12,984 nt of DNA from Chloroflexota bacterium (GTDB lineage Bacteria; Chloroflexota; Anaerolineae; Anaerolineales; JACQED01): positions 1 to 12,984 of the forward strand of contig JACQED010000250.1 in assembly GCA_016200785.1 (NCBI GenBank), written 5' to 3'. The position numbers and the translations under genes are program-made. This document shows, one piece after another, positions 1 to 6,177 of the stretch (position 1 is the stretch's first letter; each line of letters opens with the position of its first letter). Below the pieces are notes generated by a model that did no database searches, was not told where the DNA came from, and saw only the letters and a list, made by a program, of their open reading frames with translations.

Positions 1-1
1 G

Positions 2-184
2 GCTGAGTATCTGGATCGCAGTCGAACACAATCTCTGACCGGACTGCAAATGCGGGTCGTTGGCGGACGCGCTCGACTACGCCTCAACGGCCGCGCGGCC
101 GATGCCAGGGTTGAGCACTGGGAAATACGACAGACTTCGGACTTGTTTGAAAAGGCGTTTGGGTGCAAACTTGAGGTTGAGTAA
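2..184 (+). CDS. Ppx/GppA-family phosphatase, C-terminal end (partial)
   Basis: This reading frame is open from the window edge to the TAA at 182-184 and gives 60 residues; the 5' part lies outside the window. The residues contain AEYLDRSRTQS followed by a short beta-rich stretch and end in DLFEKAFGCKLEVE. This matches my recollection of the end of the HD-like C-terminal domain of exopolyphosphatase/guanosine-pentaphosphatase (Ppx/GppA) proteins. Internal support comes from the HD-CHAD protein at 1994-3799, which carries the corresponding pattern RIADGLDWSQSQT...KKADLWRDVMHIDV at residues 204-260. If the match is right, the full protein would hydrolyse polyphosphate or pppGpp in the cytoplasm. 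It is codirectional with the two kinase-like genes 243 bp downstream. The catalytic actin-like ATPase part is not visible, so the assignment rests on the tail alone. Confidence 0.65.
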   Translation, partial: AEYLDRSRTQSLTGLQMRVVGGRARLRLNGRAADARVEHWEIRQTSDLFEKAFGCKLEVE

Positions 185-210
185 CCGTTCAGTCCGCCGC
201 CAGGCCTTTA

Positions 211-284
211 CCACGAAGGCACGAAGGCACGAAGACACGAAGGACAAAGAAAGCGTCGTGAAACTTGGTGTCTTTGTGTCGCCT
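211..284. repeat. Stutter inverted repeat 1 (8-nt period)
   Basis: Four consecutive 8-nt units follow consensus NCACGAAG (211-242: ccacgaag, gcacgaag twice, acacgaag). About 20 nt later come two units that read ACACCAAG and ACACAAAG on the opposite strand (264-279). The arms are thus inverted and share an 8-nt phase, with the same NNACRAAG core as the element at 3796-3851. I have seen similar 'cacgaaggcacgaag' strings in intergenic regions of other bacteria, so this is probably a dispersed repeat. The two apparent ORFs across it have no recognisable protein features. Confidence 0.7.
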
Positions 285-285
285 G

Positions 286-305
286 CCCCCGTGTTGTTGC
301 GGGGG
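286..305 (+). other. G/C-rich hairpin downstream of the Ppx/GppA-like gene
   Basis: CCCCCG at 286-291 pairs with CGGGGG at 300-305 around an 8-nt loop (tgttgttg). It lies about 100 nt after the stop of the Ppx/GppA-like gene. It could act as a transcription terminator or 3' stabiliser, but only scattered T residues follow (tggtggtt), so it is not a canonical intrinsic terminator. Confidence 0.35.
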
Positions 306-352
306 TGGTGGTTAGAAAGGGCCGCGTGACCTGAACGCTTACGAGGTTGAAA

Positions 353-397
353 GTGACGAGTGACCGGTGTTGCGTCACTCGTCACACGTCACTCGTC
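353..397. repeat. Stutter inverted repeat 2 (7-nt period), perfect 12-bp stem
   Basis: GTGACGAGTGAC at 353-364 is the exact reverse complement of GTCACTCGTCAC at 374-385, with a 9-nt loop. The right arm continues for another unit (CGTCACT at 387-393), so both arms are built from a 7-nt unit, AGTGACG. The hairpin lies about 40 nt upstream of the first kinase-like start codon. It may affect expression of the kinase pair, or may simply be a dispersed repeat. Confidence 0.8.
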
Positions 398-426
398 GCC
401 CAACACCCGACACAGGATGTAAATTC

Positions 427-1182
427 ATGGCTATATTGGCCGACGGCACACCTCTGCGCGGAAAACTATTCATCGTCGAAGGGATCGACGGCTCCGGCAA
501 AAGCACGCAACTCGACCTTCTGCACAAATGGCTGGTCAGTCGGGGCTATCTCGTCGCCTTTAGCGAATGGAACTCGTCGCCGGTGGTGCGGCAGACTACG
601 AAACGCGGGAAAGACGATCGGTTGCTTTCGCCCGTGTCGTTCAGCCTCATCCACGCCGCCGACCTCGCCGACCGAATCGAGCACCACATCCTCCCGGCGC
701 TCCACGCGGGCGCGATCGTCCTCGCCGATCGCTACGTTTACACCGCTTTCGCGCGCGACGTGGCCCGGGGTGTGGATCGCGAGTGGGTACGCGCGATCTA
801 CCGCTTCGCCGTGCGGCCCACCGTCGCGTTTTATTTTCGTGTGCCGCTGGACGAGTCGCTTCAGCGCATTCTCGTCGGCCGGCCTGAGATGAAATACTAC
901 GAAGCCGGGCTTGACCTCGGGCTGAGCGAAGACCCCTACGAGTCGTTCAGCCTCTTCCAGGGCCGCATCCTCGAAGAATACGAGCGCATCGTGGAAGAAT
1001 CCGCCTTGACGGTGATCGACGCCGAGAAGCCGCTGGTGCAGCAGCAGGCGCGCATGCGCAAGTTGATCGCGCCGCACCTCAGAGGCGCGCGAAAGGTTGA
1101 GCATCGCCCGTGGCGCGAGGTGCTCTCCAAAGAGGGACTGCACGGGCGCTACCTCGACGTCGCCGGGGCAGGAGAGGAATAG
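427..1182 (+). CDS. Thymidylate kinase-like P-loop kinase, copy 1
   Basis: This 251-residue protein has the thymidylate/nucleoside monophosphate kinase fold signals. An intact Walker A GIDGSGKST lies at residues 19-27 and a DRY motif at 101-103. Next comes the usual C-terminal half with a lid-like region rich in acidic and aromatic residues (KYYEAGLDLGLSEDPYESF). True dTMP kinase transfers a phosphate from ATP to dTMP in the cytoplasm. However, the usual REPGGT-type motif after Walker A is replaced by SEWNSSP, and the protein is longer than typical bacterial Tmk (about 205-215 residues). A paralogue follows 2 nt downstream, and both genes lie between Ppx/GppA-like and CHAD genes. A role in nucleotide or polyphosphate phosphotransfer other than housekeeping dTMP phosphorylation is therefore possible, though inferred. 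ATG 427 was chosen over an upstream start at 367 because it sits right before the conserved domain, with AGGA about 10 nt upstream; the earlier start falls inside the 7-nt repeat. Confidence 0.85.
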   Translation: MAILADGTPLRGKLFIVEGIDGSGKSTQLDLLHKWLVSRGYLVAFSEWNSSPVVRQTTKRGKDDRLLSPVSFSLIHAADLADRIEHHILPALHAGAIVLADRYVYTAFARDVARGVDREWVRAIYRFAVRPTVAFYFRVPLDESLQRILVGRPEMKYYEAGLDLGLSEDPYESFSLFQGRILEEYERIVEESALTVIDAEKPLVQQQARMRKLIAPHLRGARKVEHRPWREVLSKEGLHGRYLDVAGAGEE

Positions 1183-1184
1183 AC

Positions 1185-1973
1185 ATGACGCGCGTTCTCT
1201 TCTACGGCCACCCTCTCCCCGGCCTGACCGACAAGCGCCTGCCCGGCAAATTAATCGTCGTCGAAGGCACCGACGGGGTGGGGCGCTCGACTCAAATCGC
1301 CCTGCTGCGCGAGTGGCTCGAAGCCAACGGCTACGCCGCCGCCGAAACCGGCCTGCGCCGATCCGAGTTGGCCGGCAAGGGAATCAAGAAAGCCAAGCGC
1401 GGCCACACGATGGGCGACCTGACGATGAATTTGTTTTACGCCACCGACTTCGTCGATCGGCTGGAGAAACACATCATCCCGGCGCTGAGGGCGGGGTTCG
1501 TCGTCCTCACCGACCGCTACATCTACTCGCTCATCGCGCGCGCCCAGGTGCGCGGTGTCGACTCGCAGTGGATTCGCGACGTGCTCGGCTTCGCGCTGAT
1601 CCCGGATGTCGTCTTCTATCTCCAGATCGATCTCGATCACCTCATCCCGCGCGTGATCAACAGCCGCGGCTTCGACTACTGGGAGTCGGGCATGGACTAC
1701 CTGCGTGGGGACAACATCTACGAGAACTACGCGCGCTATCAGACGGAACTGCTCAAGCAATTCGAAGCCATGGCGCAGGAGTATCACTTCCACGTGGTCA
1801 ACGCCAACCGCAGTGTGCCGGAGGTGTTCGCCGAACTGCGCGACTCTATCGAGACGATTGTGGGCGATATGCAGGGCAAGACCGACGCCGACGTGAAGCC
1901 GAAGAAAAGAAGGAAGCGCCAACTCGCTGCGAAGGAACCCGCTGTGATTTCAAGCAGCGAACGCGCAGGCTAA
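1185..1973 (+). CDS. Thymidylate kinase-like protein, copy 2, with Lys-to-Arg Walker A and polybasic tail
   Basis: This 262-residue paralogue of the preceding gene has the same architecture. A P-loop GTDGVGRST lies at residues 28-36, DRY at 110-112, and the lid-like FDYWESGMDYLRGDNIYENY aligns with KYYEAGLDLGLSEDPYESF of copy 1. The invariant Walker A Lys is Arg (codon cgc), which in most P-loop kinases strongly reduces ATP hydrolysis or phosphotransfer. The C-terminus carries a basic run, KPKKRRKR, absent from copy 1. The start at 1185 has a strong ribosome binding site (GGAGAGG at 1171-1177) and lies 2 nt after the copy 1 stop, indicating one operon. It may be a regulatory or binding partner of copy 1, for example a heterodimer subunit, rather than an active enzyme. 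The kinase-like fold is clear; the role is not known. Confidence 0.85.
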   Translation: MTRVLFYGHPLPGLTDKRLPGKLIVVEGTDGVGRSTQIALLREWLEANGYAAAETGLRRSELAGKGIKKAKRGHTMGDLTMNLFYATDFVDRLEKHIIPALRAGFVVLTDRYIYSLIARAQVRGVDSQWIRDVLGFALIPDVVFYLQIDLDHLIPRVINSRGFDYWESGMDYLRGDNIYENYARYQTELLKQFEAMAQEYHFHVVNANRSVPEVFAELRDSIETIVGDMQGKTDADVKPKKRRKRQLAAKEPAVISSSERAG

Positions 1974-1993
1974 ATACATCTCACCCAATCGCC

Positions 1994-3799
1994 CTACGCA
2001 ACAACCCGGCCCGGCTGAGGCCTCGGCGCTATCTTGGGCACGACGCCTGCCTTCAGCGCCCTCAGCAAAATGTTCACCCGCCGGCGCAGGCGCGATGCGC
2101 GGACGGGCGTCCAGTCCGGTTTGAGCTTCTTGAGCCCTCGGCCCCAATCCTCGCGGCGTGCCTGCGAATATTGAAGAACGCTGTGCGCCCCAAAGAGTTG
2201 CGGCGCTTTGCGCCTGGCCTGATCCTCGGCCCACGAGTCAAGAAACTCGGCCAGCCGTTTCTGAAGTATTCGGCCATCGCTCAGCGCCCCCAGCCTTGCC
2301 TGAAGCCGAACCAGGTCGGCGATCATTTCCTCAGACAGCGGACCCAGCGCGGCGCTGTAAAACTCCAACGTGTAACGGACTCTCTTGATCGCGAGCCGCA
2401 AGCGGTGATAAGTTTTCGGCTTGTCGCGCGCCACGGCCGCTTCTCGTTCTTCGAGTTCGGACAGCACGGTCCTCAGCACCAGGGCGGCGCCGGTATGCAG
2501 AGGCTCGTCCTGCCGCACGGGCGGGGCGGTGATGAAGTTCGTGAGGTCCGTCTGCAAATCCGCCGCCCTGGGCCCGCCCAACCAGGTCTTTGCTTCGGCC
2601 AGCAGGCGCTGGCGTTCCTTGTCCCACGCCGCGATCACCGGCATTTCCTCGGCTGCTGCGTTGTCCTTCGACCGTTCCGCCTGATAGGCTCTGGCGTCGG
2701 CCAAGATCACCTCGATGTCACGCACCGGGCTGAGCAAATTCTCCACACGCCTCAGTTCGCCCTGAAGGCGTGTCACCGGCTTCTTTTTGAAGTAATCGCC
2801 GAACAGGATCAACGCGGCGCGCAGGCGACGCGCCGCAAGGCGGACGGCCTTCAGCGCCGTCGGATCGCCGTCCACCGAGCCCGATTCGTTGCTTTGCCAA
2901 CTAAGAAGATTCACGGCCAGCGCGCGCCGCGCCAGATCGGACATCGGCGTCTCCGGGCCGATCGGCATCTCGGCCAACTGGCTGAGGTCGGGCGGGGGCC
3001 GGGGCGTCGCCGACGTGCCGACATCGATGTGCATGACATCGCGCCACAGGTCGGCCTTTTTGCGCGCGCGGGCGGCGTCGCCTTCGGCCTCGGGGCCGGA
3101 GAGGCGCAGTGTGATAACTTTGGGCGAAATGACGACGCCGTGCAGCCGAGTGGTCTGACTCTGCGACCAATCCAACCCATCGGCGATGCGCAGAAGCGCG
3201 GACAAGATCAGCGTGGGCCGCCGCCGCGCCGCGGGCAGGGCAGTGTAGTTTTCTTCCTCTTCGGGCTTGACGGGTTTGCGGTGGAAACTGACGGCGCACG
3301 CCATGATGCGTTGTTGCTCTTTGGTATAGCCGATCAAATTCATGCCGCACAGCAACTCGCGGCCGGCCGTGTGATGCTGCGGTTCGTCAATTCCGAGTCC
3401 CACGTTATGCAGCATCGCCGCCGTTTCGAGGATCGGGCGCAACTTTGCGGGCAGATGGTGGAGCGAATGCGTATGCTCGAAAAGCGCGAGAGACAGATCA
3501 GCCACGTGGCGCGCGTGGGCCATATCCACGTGCGCCGCGCTGAGTGTTTCGTCGAGCGAGAGGGCCGGGTGGGGGAAAGCGCCCAGCCGCTGGCGGGCGA
3601 ATTGATTCGCCGCGCGCGCCGCGCCGATCGTCGAAATGCCGAGCGCGGCGGCGATGGCCTCGGCTGGCGCGCCGGAGCCGGCCAGCAGGGCGATTCTTGC
3701 GCGGCGCGCAGTCGCCGCCTCGCCGTGTTCTGCGTGCCAGCGAAGCCAGAAGGACTCGGCAGGGGTGAGTAGTAGCGTATCCACAGGAAAACAAATCAC
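1994..3799 (-). CDS. HD-like (Ppx/GppA C-terminal type) and CHAD domain protein
   Basis: The 601-residue product has three parts. Residues about 30-75 hold a small helical segment resembling a helix-turn-helix (ARRARIALLAGSG...ALGIS). Residues about 85-260 hold an HD-like domain of the Ppx/GppA C-terminal type, with H98, an H131-N132 pair where HD is usual, HH142-143 and H173. Residues about 285-560 hold a CHAD domain with paired Arg-rich helices: VRLAARRLRAAL (319-330) and YHRLRLAIKRVRYTLEFY (464-481). CHAD domains bind polyphosphate through basic surfaces and sit near polyphosphate enzymes, which fits the Ppx/GppA-like gene in this window. The first conserved CHAD His appears as Lys317, while His465 is kept. 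The gene converges on the kinase pair, with only 20 bp between stops and no terminator seen. The GTG at 3799 lies inside a hairpin repeat, and GTG 3784 is an alternative start; neither has a clear ribosome binding site. Probably cytoplasmic. Confidence 0.85.
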   Translation of the reverse strand: MICFPVDTLLLTPAESFWLRWHAEHGEAATARRARIALLAGSGAPAEAIAAALGISTIGAARAANQFARQRLGAFPHPALSLDETLSAAHVDMAHARHVADLSLALFEHTHSLHHLPAKLRPILETAAMLHNVGLGIDEPQHHTAGRELLCGMNLIGYTKEQQRIMACAVSFHRKPVKPEEEENYTALPAARRRPTLILSALLRIADGLDWSQSQTTRLHGVVISPKVITLRLSGPEAEGDAARARKKADLWRDVMHIDVGTSATPRPPPDLSQLAEMPIGPETPMSDLARRALAVNLLSWQSNESGSVDGDPTALKAVRLAARRLRAALILFGDYFKKKPVTRLQGELRRVENLLSPVRDIEVILADARAYQAERSKDNAAAEEMPVIAAWDKERQRLLAEAKTWLGGPRAADLQTDLTNFITAPPVRQDEPLHTGAALVLRTVLSELEEREAAVARDKPKTYHRLRLAIKRVRYTLEFYSAALGPLSEEMIADLVRLQARLGALSDGRILQKRLAEFLDSWAEDQARRKAPQLFGAHSVLQYSQARREDWGRGLKKLKPDWTPVRASRLRRRVNILLRALKAGVVPKIAPRPQPGRVVA

Positions 3800-3851
3800 G
3801 CAAAGACGCGAAGCCGCGAAGAAAACTTGGCGACTTGGCGACTTTGCGTGA
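3796..3851. repeat. Stutter inverted repeat 3 (8-nt period), 24-bp arms with AAAA loop
   Basis: Three left units (ACGCAAAG, ACGCGAAG, CCGCGAAG; 3798-3821) are followed by AAAA (3822-3825). Three right units follow (3826-3849) that read TCGCCAAG, TCGCCAAG and ACGCAAAG on the other strand, inner to outer. The outer arms TCACGCAAAG (3796-3805) and CTTTGCGTGA (3842-3851) pair perfectly; the two inner unit pairs match at 6 of 8 positions. The element fills the gap between the HD-CHAD start and the stop of the dehydrogenase gene, so it could also act as a 3'-end hairpin of the liv transcript. No T-tract follows. Confidence 0.85.
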
Positions 3852-3868
3852 GAATACCCTCTTATGAC

Positions 3869-4858
3869 TTACAGCGCAACCGTTGTCCCGAGGTTGAGCC
3901 GCTCGGCGTTTTGCAGTGCGACGCGCGCGGCGGCGGCGTCCTGCACGGCGGTGCCGCACGACTTGAAGAAAGTAATCTGATCGGGGTTGGCGCGACCCGG
4001 CCTCTTTCCGGCGACGATCTCGCCGAGTTCGGCGTGAATGTGACTCTCGGAAATCGCGCCGGACTTGAGCGGGATGATGATGTCGCCCGGCTCGTTCAAA
4101 GCCGACTCGCGCGAATCCACGACGACCAGCGCGCGCCGAATCGTTTCGACATCTATTTCTTGCATCTCCGGCAGGTACGCGCCAATGGCGTTGACGTGTG
4201 TGCCGGGCCTCAGATCGTGCCCGTCGAACACCGGTGTAGTAGAGGTCGTGGCGGTGGAGACGATGTCAGCCTCGGCGATGGCCTCGGGCGGCGATTGGGC
4301 GACGCGAATATCGGACGGAATAGGCCCTTTGCCTGCCATCTCTTCGGCCATGCGTTGCGCCCTGTCAGTAGACTTGTCGTAGATCAATACGCGCTTGATC
4401 TTGCGCACGGTGCAGACGGCTTCGAGTTGGGTGCGCGCCTGAACGCCCGCGCCGAAGATCGCGGTGATGGAAGACTCGGGCCGCGCGAGCAGATCGGTCG
4501 CAGCTCCCGCGCCCGCGCCTGTGCGGATCGCCGTCACCGCCCCGCCCTCCAACAGCGCCAGCGGCCGCCCGGTATCTGATTCCAGGACCAACACGACGGC
4601 GTGAATGAGGGGCAAGTTCCGCTTCGGATTGTTGCTGAATACCGAGACGACTTTGATTGCCAGATCGCCTTTGCCGGCGAGGTAGGCTGGCATGAAGAGC
4701 GAAACGCCGGCGTGAGCGGCGACTTCGATTTTCGGGCGCAGGGGCACGGTCGCCTCGCCAGCTGAAAGTTGCGCGAAGGCATCTTTCATCGCGGCGATGG
4801 CCTCGGCCATCGGTAGCGCCTTGACGACGTCGGTGGAGGACAGGATTCGAAGATTCAT
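3869..4858 (-). CDS. Ornithine cyclodeaminase/mu-crystallin family NAD(P)-dependent oxidoreductase
   Basis: The 329-residue protein is full length for the family. Substrate-site residues typical of the family are present: R41 in VPLRPK, K69 in LAIKVVSVF, and R112 in the TAIRTGAGAGAAT block. The Rossmann loop is GAGVQA at 136-141. The region around residue 223 reads NAIGAYLPEMQEID. True ornithine cyclodeaminase has a GGDCPGKTE-like motif there, so this member is more likely an alanine dehydrogenase or ketimine reductase type, or an enzyme of unknown imino-acid substrate. It lies 50 bp downstream of livF1 on the same strand and is probably the last gene of the transporter operon, which suggests it acts on an imported amino acid. 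ATG 4858 was preferred to GTG 4882 because MNLRILSSTDV is a typical family start; the ribosome binding site is weak (AAGG). Confidence 0.88.
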   Translation of the reverse strand: MNLRILSSTDVVKALPMAEAIAAMKDAFAQLSAGEATVPLRPKIEVAAHAGVSLFMPAYLAGKGDLAIKVVSVFSNNPKRNLPLIHAVVLVLESDTGRPLALLEGGAVTAIRTGAGAGAATDLLARPESSITAIFGAGVQARTQLEAVCTVRKIKRVLIYDKSTDRAQRMAEEMAGKGPIPSDIRVAQSPPEAIAEADIVSTATTSTTPVFDGHDLRPGTHVNAIGAYLPEMQEIDVETIRRALVVVDSRESALNEPGDIIIPLKSGAISESHIHAELGEIVAGKRPGRANPDQITFFKSCGTAVQDAAAARVALQNAERLNLGTTVAL

Positions 4859-4908
4859 GTTGTGGCCTTGACCTTGCCCCACCGGGGCGTCTCTACTTGG
4901 CTGCGCGA

Positions 4909-5622
4909 TTAGCTGATGCCGAGATACGCCTTCCGCACCATCTCGTTCCGGCGCAGGTTCTCGGCCGTGTCGCTCAGGATGACCTCGCCCGTCTGAATCA
5001 CGTAGCCCCGGTCGGCGACTTGCAAAGCGATGCGGGCGTTCTGCTCCACTAAGAGGATGGTGGTGCCCGCCCTGTGCAATTGCTGGAGCGTCGCGAAGAT
5101 GCTCTGCACCAGAATGGGCGCGAGGCCCATGGAGGGCTCGTCCATGAGCAAAACACGCGGGCGGGCCATCAGGCCGCGGCCCGTTGCCAGCATCTGCTGT
5201 TCGCCGCCGGAGAGCGTGCCGCCGAGTTGGTGGCGTCGCTCTTTAAGCCGCGGGAACAGCGCGAAGACTCTCTGCATGTCCTCGGCGATCGCCGCGCCGT
5301 CCACCTTGCTGAACGCGCCCATCTCCAGATTTTCAGTCACGGTCAGGCGGCCAAATATCTTCCGGCCCTCGGGCACTTGCACCACGCCCTTGCCGACAAT
5401 CTCATGAGCCTTGTAGTGGCTCATCTCTTCTCCGGCCAGCCGGATCGTCCCCTCGCGGGGGCGCAGCAGGCCGCTGATCGTCTTGAGCATGGTGCTTTTG
5501 CCCGCGCCGTTCGCGCCGATCAGCGTCACGATCTCGCCCTCGTTCACCGTGAGCGAGACGCCCTTAAGCGCGTGGATGTTGCCGTAGTAAGTGTGGACGT
5601 TTTCGACTTCCAACAGAGCCAT
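4909..5622 (-). CDS. livF: Branched-chain amino acid ABC transporter ATPase LivF
   Basis: The 237-residue cytoplasmic ATPase drives import with LivG and the LivHM permease. Walker A GANGAGKST is at 36-44, the Q-loop region around Q82, the signature LSGGEQQM at 137-144, and Walker B LLMDEPS at 158-164. VEQN at 192-195 replaces the H-loop His, as is usual in LivF. It closely resembles the second copy at 11864-12571, sharing long identical blocks such as HTYYGNIHALKG, NLEMGAF and TTILLVEQNAR. In this copy the helix after the signature reads ATGRGLM rather than the usual AIGRALM. Its start codon abuts the left arm of a repeat that surrounds the neighbouring four-helix gene, and the GAGG upstream of ATG 5622 lies within that repeat. 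In an undisturbed operon it would directly follow livG. Confidence 0.97.
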   Translation of the reverse strand: MALLEVENVHTYYGNIHALKGVSLTVNEGEIVTLIGANGAGKSTMLKTISGLLRPREGTIRLAGEEMSHYKAHEIVGKGVVQVPEGRKIFGRLTVTENLEMGAFSKVDGAAIAEDMQRVFALFPRLKERRHQLGGTLSGGEQQMLATGRGLMARPRVLLMDEPSMGLAPILVQSIFATLQQLHRAGTTILLVEQNARIALQVADRGYVIQTGEVILSDTAENLRRNEMVRKAYLGIS

Positions 5623-5670
5623 GGGGGTAGTCCTCGGGTCTTGTAGTCAGGCGGTCATGTAGTCGGCTGA
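5623..5670. repeat. Left arm of the four-helix cassette (8-nt period)
   Basis: Starting immediately upstream of the livF1 ATG, the plus strand reads as 8-nt units of the form TCNNGYRG: TCTTGTAG (5639-5646), TCAGGCGG (5647-5654), TCATGTAG (5655-5662), with degenerate units on both sides. The reverse complement of the right arm (6134-6177) has the same unit in the same phase. The TGA stop of the four-helix gene (5655-5657 on the minus strand) is part of a unit. Confidence 0.75.
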
Positions 5671-6119
5671 TCGTGCCATCCCATGGTTCGATTGGCGGCC
5701 TTGCGATCCGGCGACTTTACAACCGATTCGTCGGCTGTCCGGGACGGTTGAGAAGCGAGGCTCCGGCGGAGGTAGGCGATCAAGCCGTTGATTAGACGTT
5801 TGGCTTCGGTGGCTTTGTCGTAAGCCTTGCGCAATTGCTCCGCCGTGATGTACTTGCGGTCGAGCGCCAAGTAAAGTTCCGATTGCACCTCGCTGGCCGA
5901 GCGCCGGGCGATTTTCAGAAAGCGAATGAGTGCCCGATCCGAGCCGGAGTCGAAGCCCTCCGCAATGTTGTGCATCACCGAACCGGCCGCGTCGCGTATC
6001 TGGTCGCGCAGTCGAAAATCCCGTGCAAACTTCTCTTGGTCAGTCAGGTCGTAGATGAGGTTGGCGAGCTCTCTTGCTTTTTTCCAACTCTCTAGATCTT
6101 CGAATCGTTCAATCTTCAC
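5655..6119 (-). CDS. Four-helix-bundle protein, S23/IVP-like
   Basis: The product is 154 residues from GTG 6119. It begins KIERFEDLESWKKARELANLIYDLT and contains the family hallmark GSVMHNIAEGFDSGSDRALIRFLKIARRSASEVQSELY, so it belongs to the four-helix-bundle family. Members of that family are encoded by intervening sequences of 23S rRNA and include the Avd accessory protein of diversity-generating retroelements. Four amphipathic helices cover about residues 8-115; the last 40 residues are polar and unlike the family. Biochemical function is unknown; family members are thought to bind nucleic acid. GTG 6119 was chosen because family members start at this point; GTG 6137 is possible but lies in the repeat. 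The gene interrupts the livG-livF pair and is bracketed by inverted repeat arms, suggesting later insertion. No reverse transcriptase or variable repeat is visible, so a retroelement role is not supported here. Confidence 0.88.
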   Translation of the reverse strand: MKIERFEDLESWKKARELANLIYDLTDQEKFARDFRLRDQIRDAAGSVMHNIAEGFDSGSDRALIRFLKIARRSASEVQSELYLALDRKYITAEQLRKAYDKATEAKRLINGLIAYLRRSLASQPSRTADESVVKSPDRKAANRTMGWHDQPTT

Positions 6120-6133
6120 GGTTCGATGTCCAA

Positions 6134-6177
6134 CCACGCGACTGCGTGACTACGCGACCACGCGACTACGCGACTGC
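6134..6177. repeat. Right arm of the four-helix cassette (8-nt period)
   Basis: Five and a half 8-nt units follow CYRCGYGA on the plus strand (TCRCGYRG on the minus strand), beginning at 6134, 6142, 6150, 6158 and 6166, with a partial unit to 6177. Identical units recur (CCACGCGA twice, CTACGCGA twice). The TAG stop of livG1 (6166-6168 on the minus strand) and its last codons lie inside the array. The arm is inverted relative to 5623-5670. Confidence 0.85.

Noticed and set aside
286..305. Intrinsic terminator of the Ppx/GppA-like gene
   Set aside because: The stem is short and no T-run follows, so I list it only as a hairpin.
60..385. Small ORFs on both strands over the first gap
   Set aside because: They translate the stutter repeat (for example HARHEDTKDKE); the first 124 bp on the plus strand belong to the Ppx/GppA-like frame.
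211..397. CRISPR array in the repeats before the kinase genes
   Set aside because: Units are 7-8 nt and contiguous, without spacers of regular length, and no cas genes are present.
466..1922. Two minus-strand open frames (225 and 223 codons) opposite the kinase genes
   Set aside because: They mirror the two kinase paralogues, so their likeness to each other only reflects the real genes on the plus strand.
1097..3772. Very long plus-strand open frame (891 codons)
   Set aside because: It is antisense to the HD-CHAD gene and overlaps the second kinase gene. Its translation is Arg-rich and low complexity with no family features; it is a high-GC shadow.
5655..6137. Diversity-generating retroelement, suggested by the Avd-like four-helix protein
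   Set aside because: No reverse transcriptase, template repeat or variable repeat is visible in the window, and the four-helix family is much broader than Avd.
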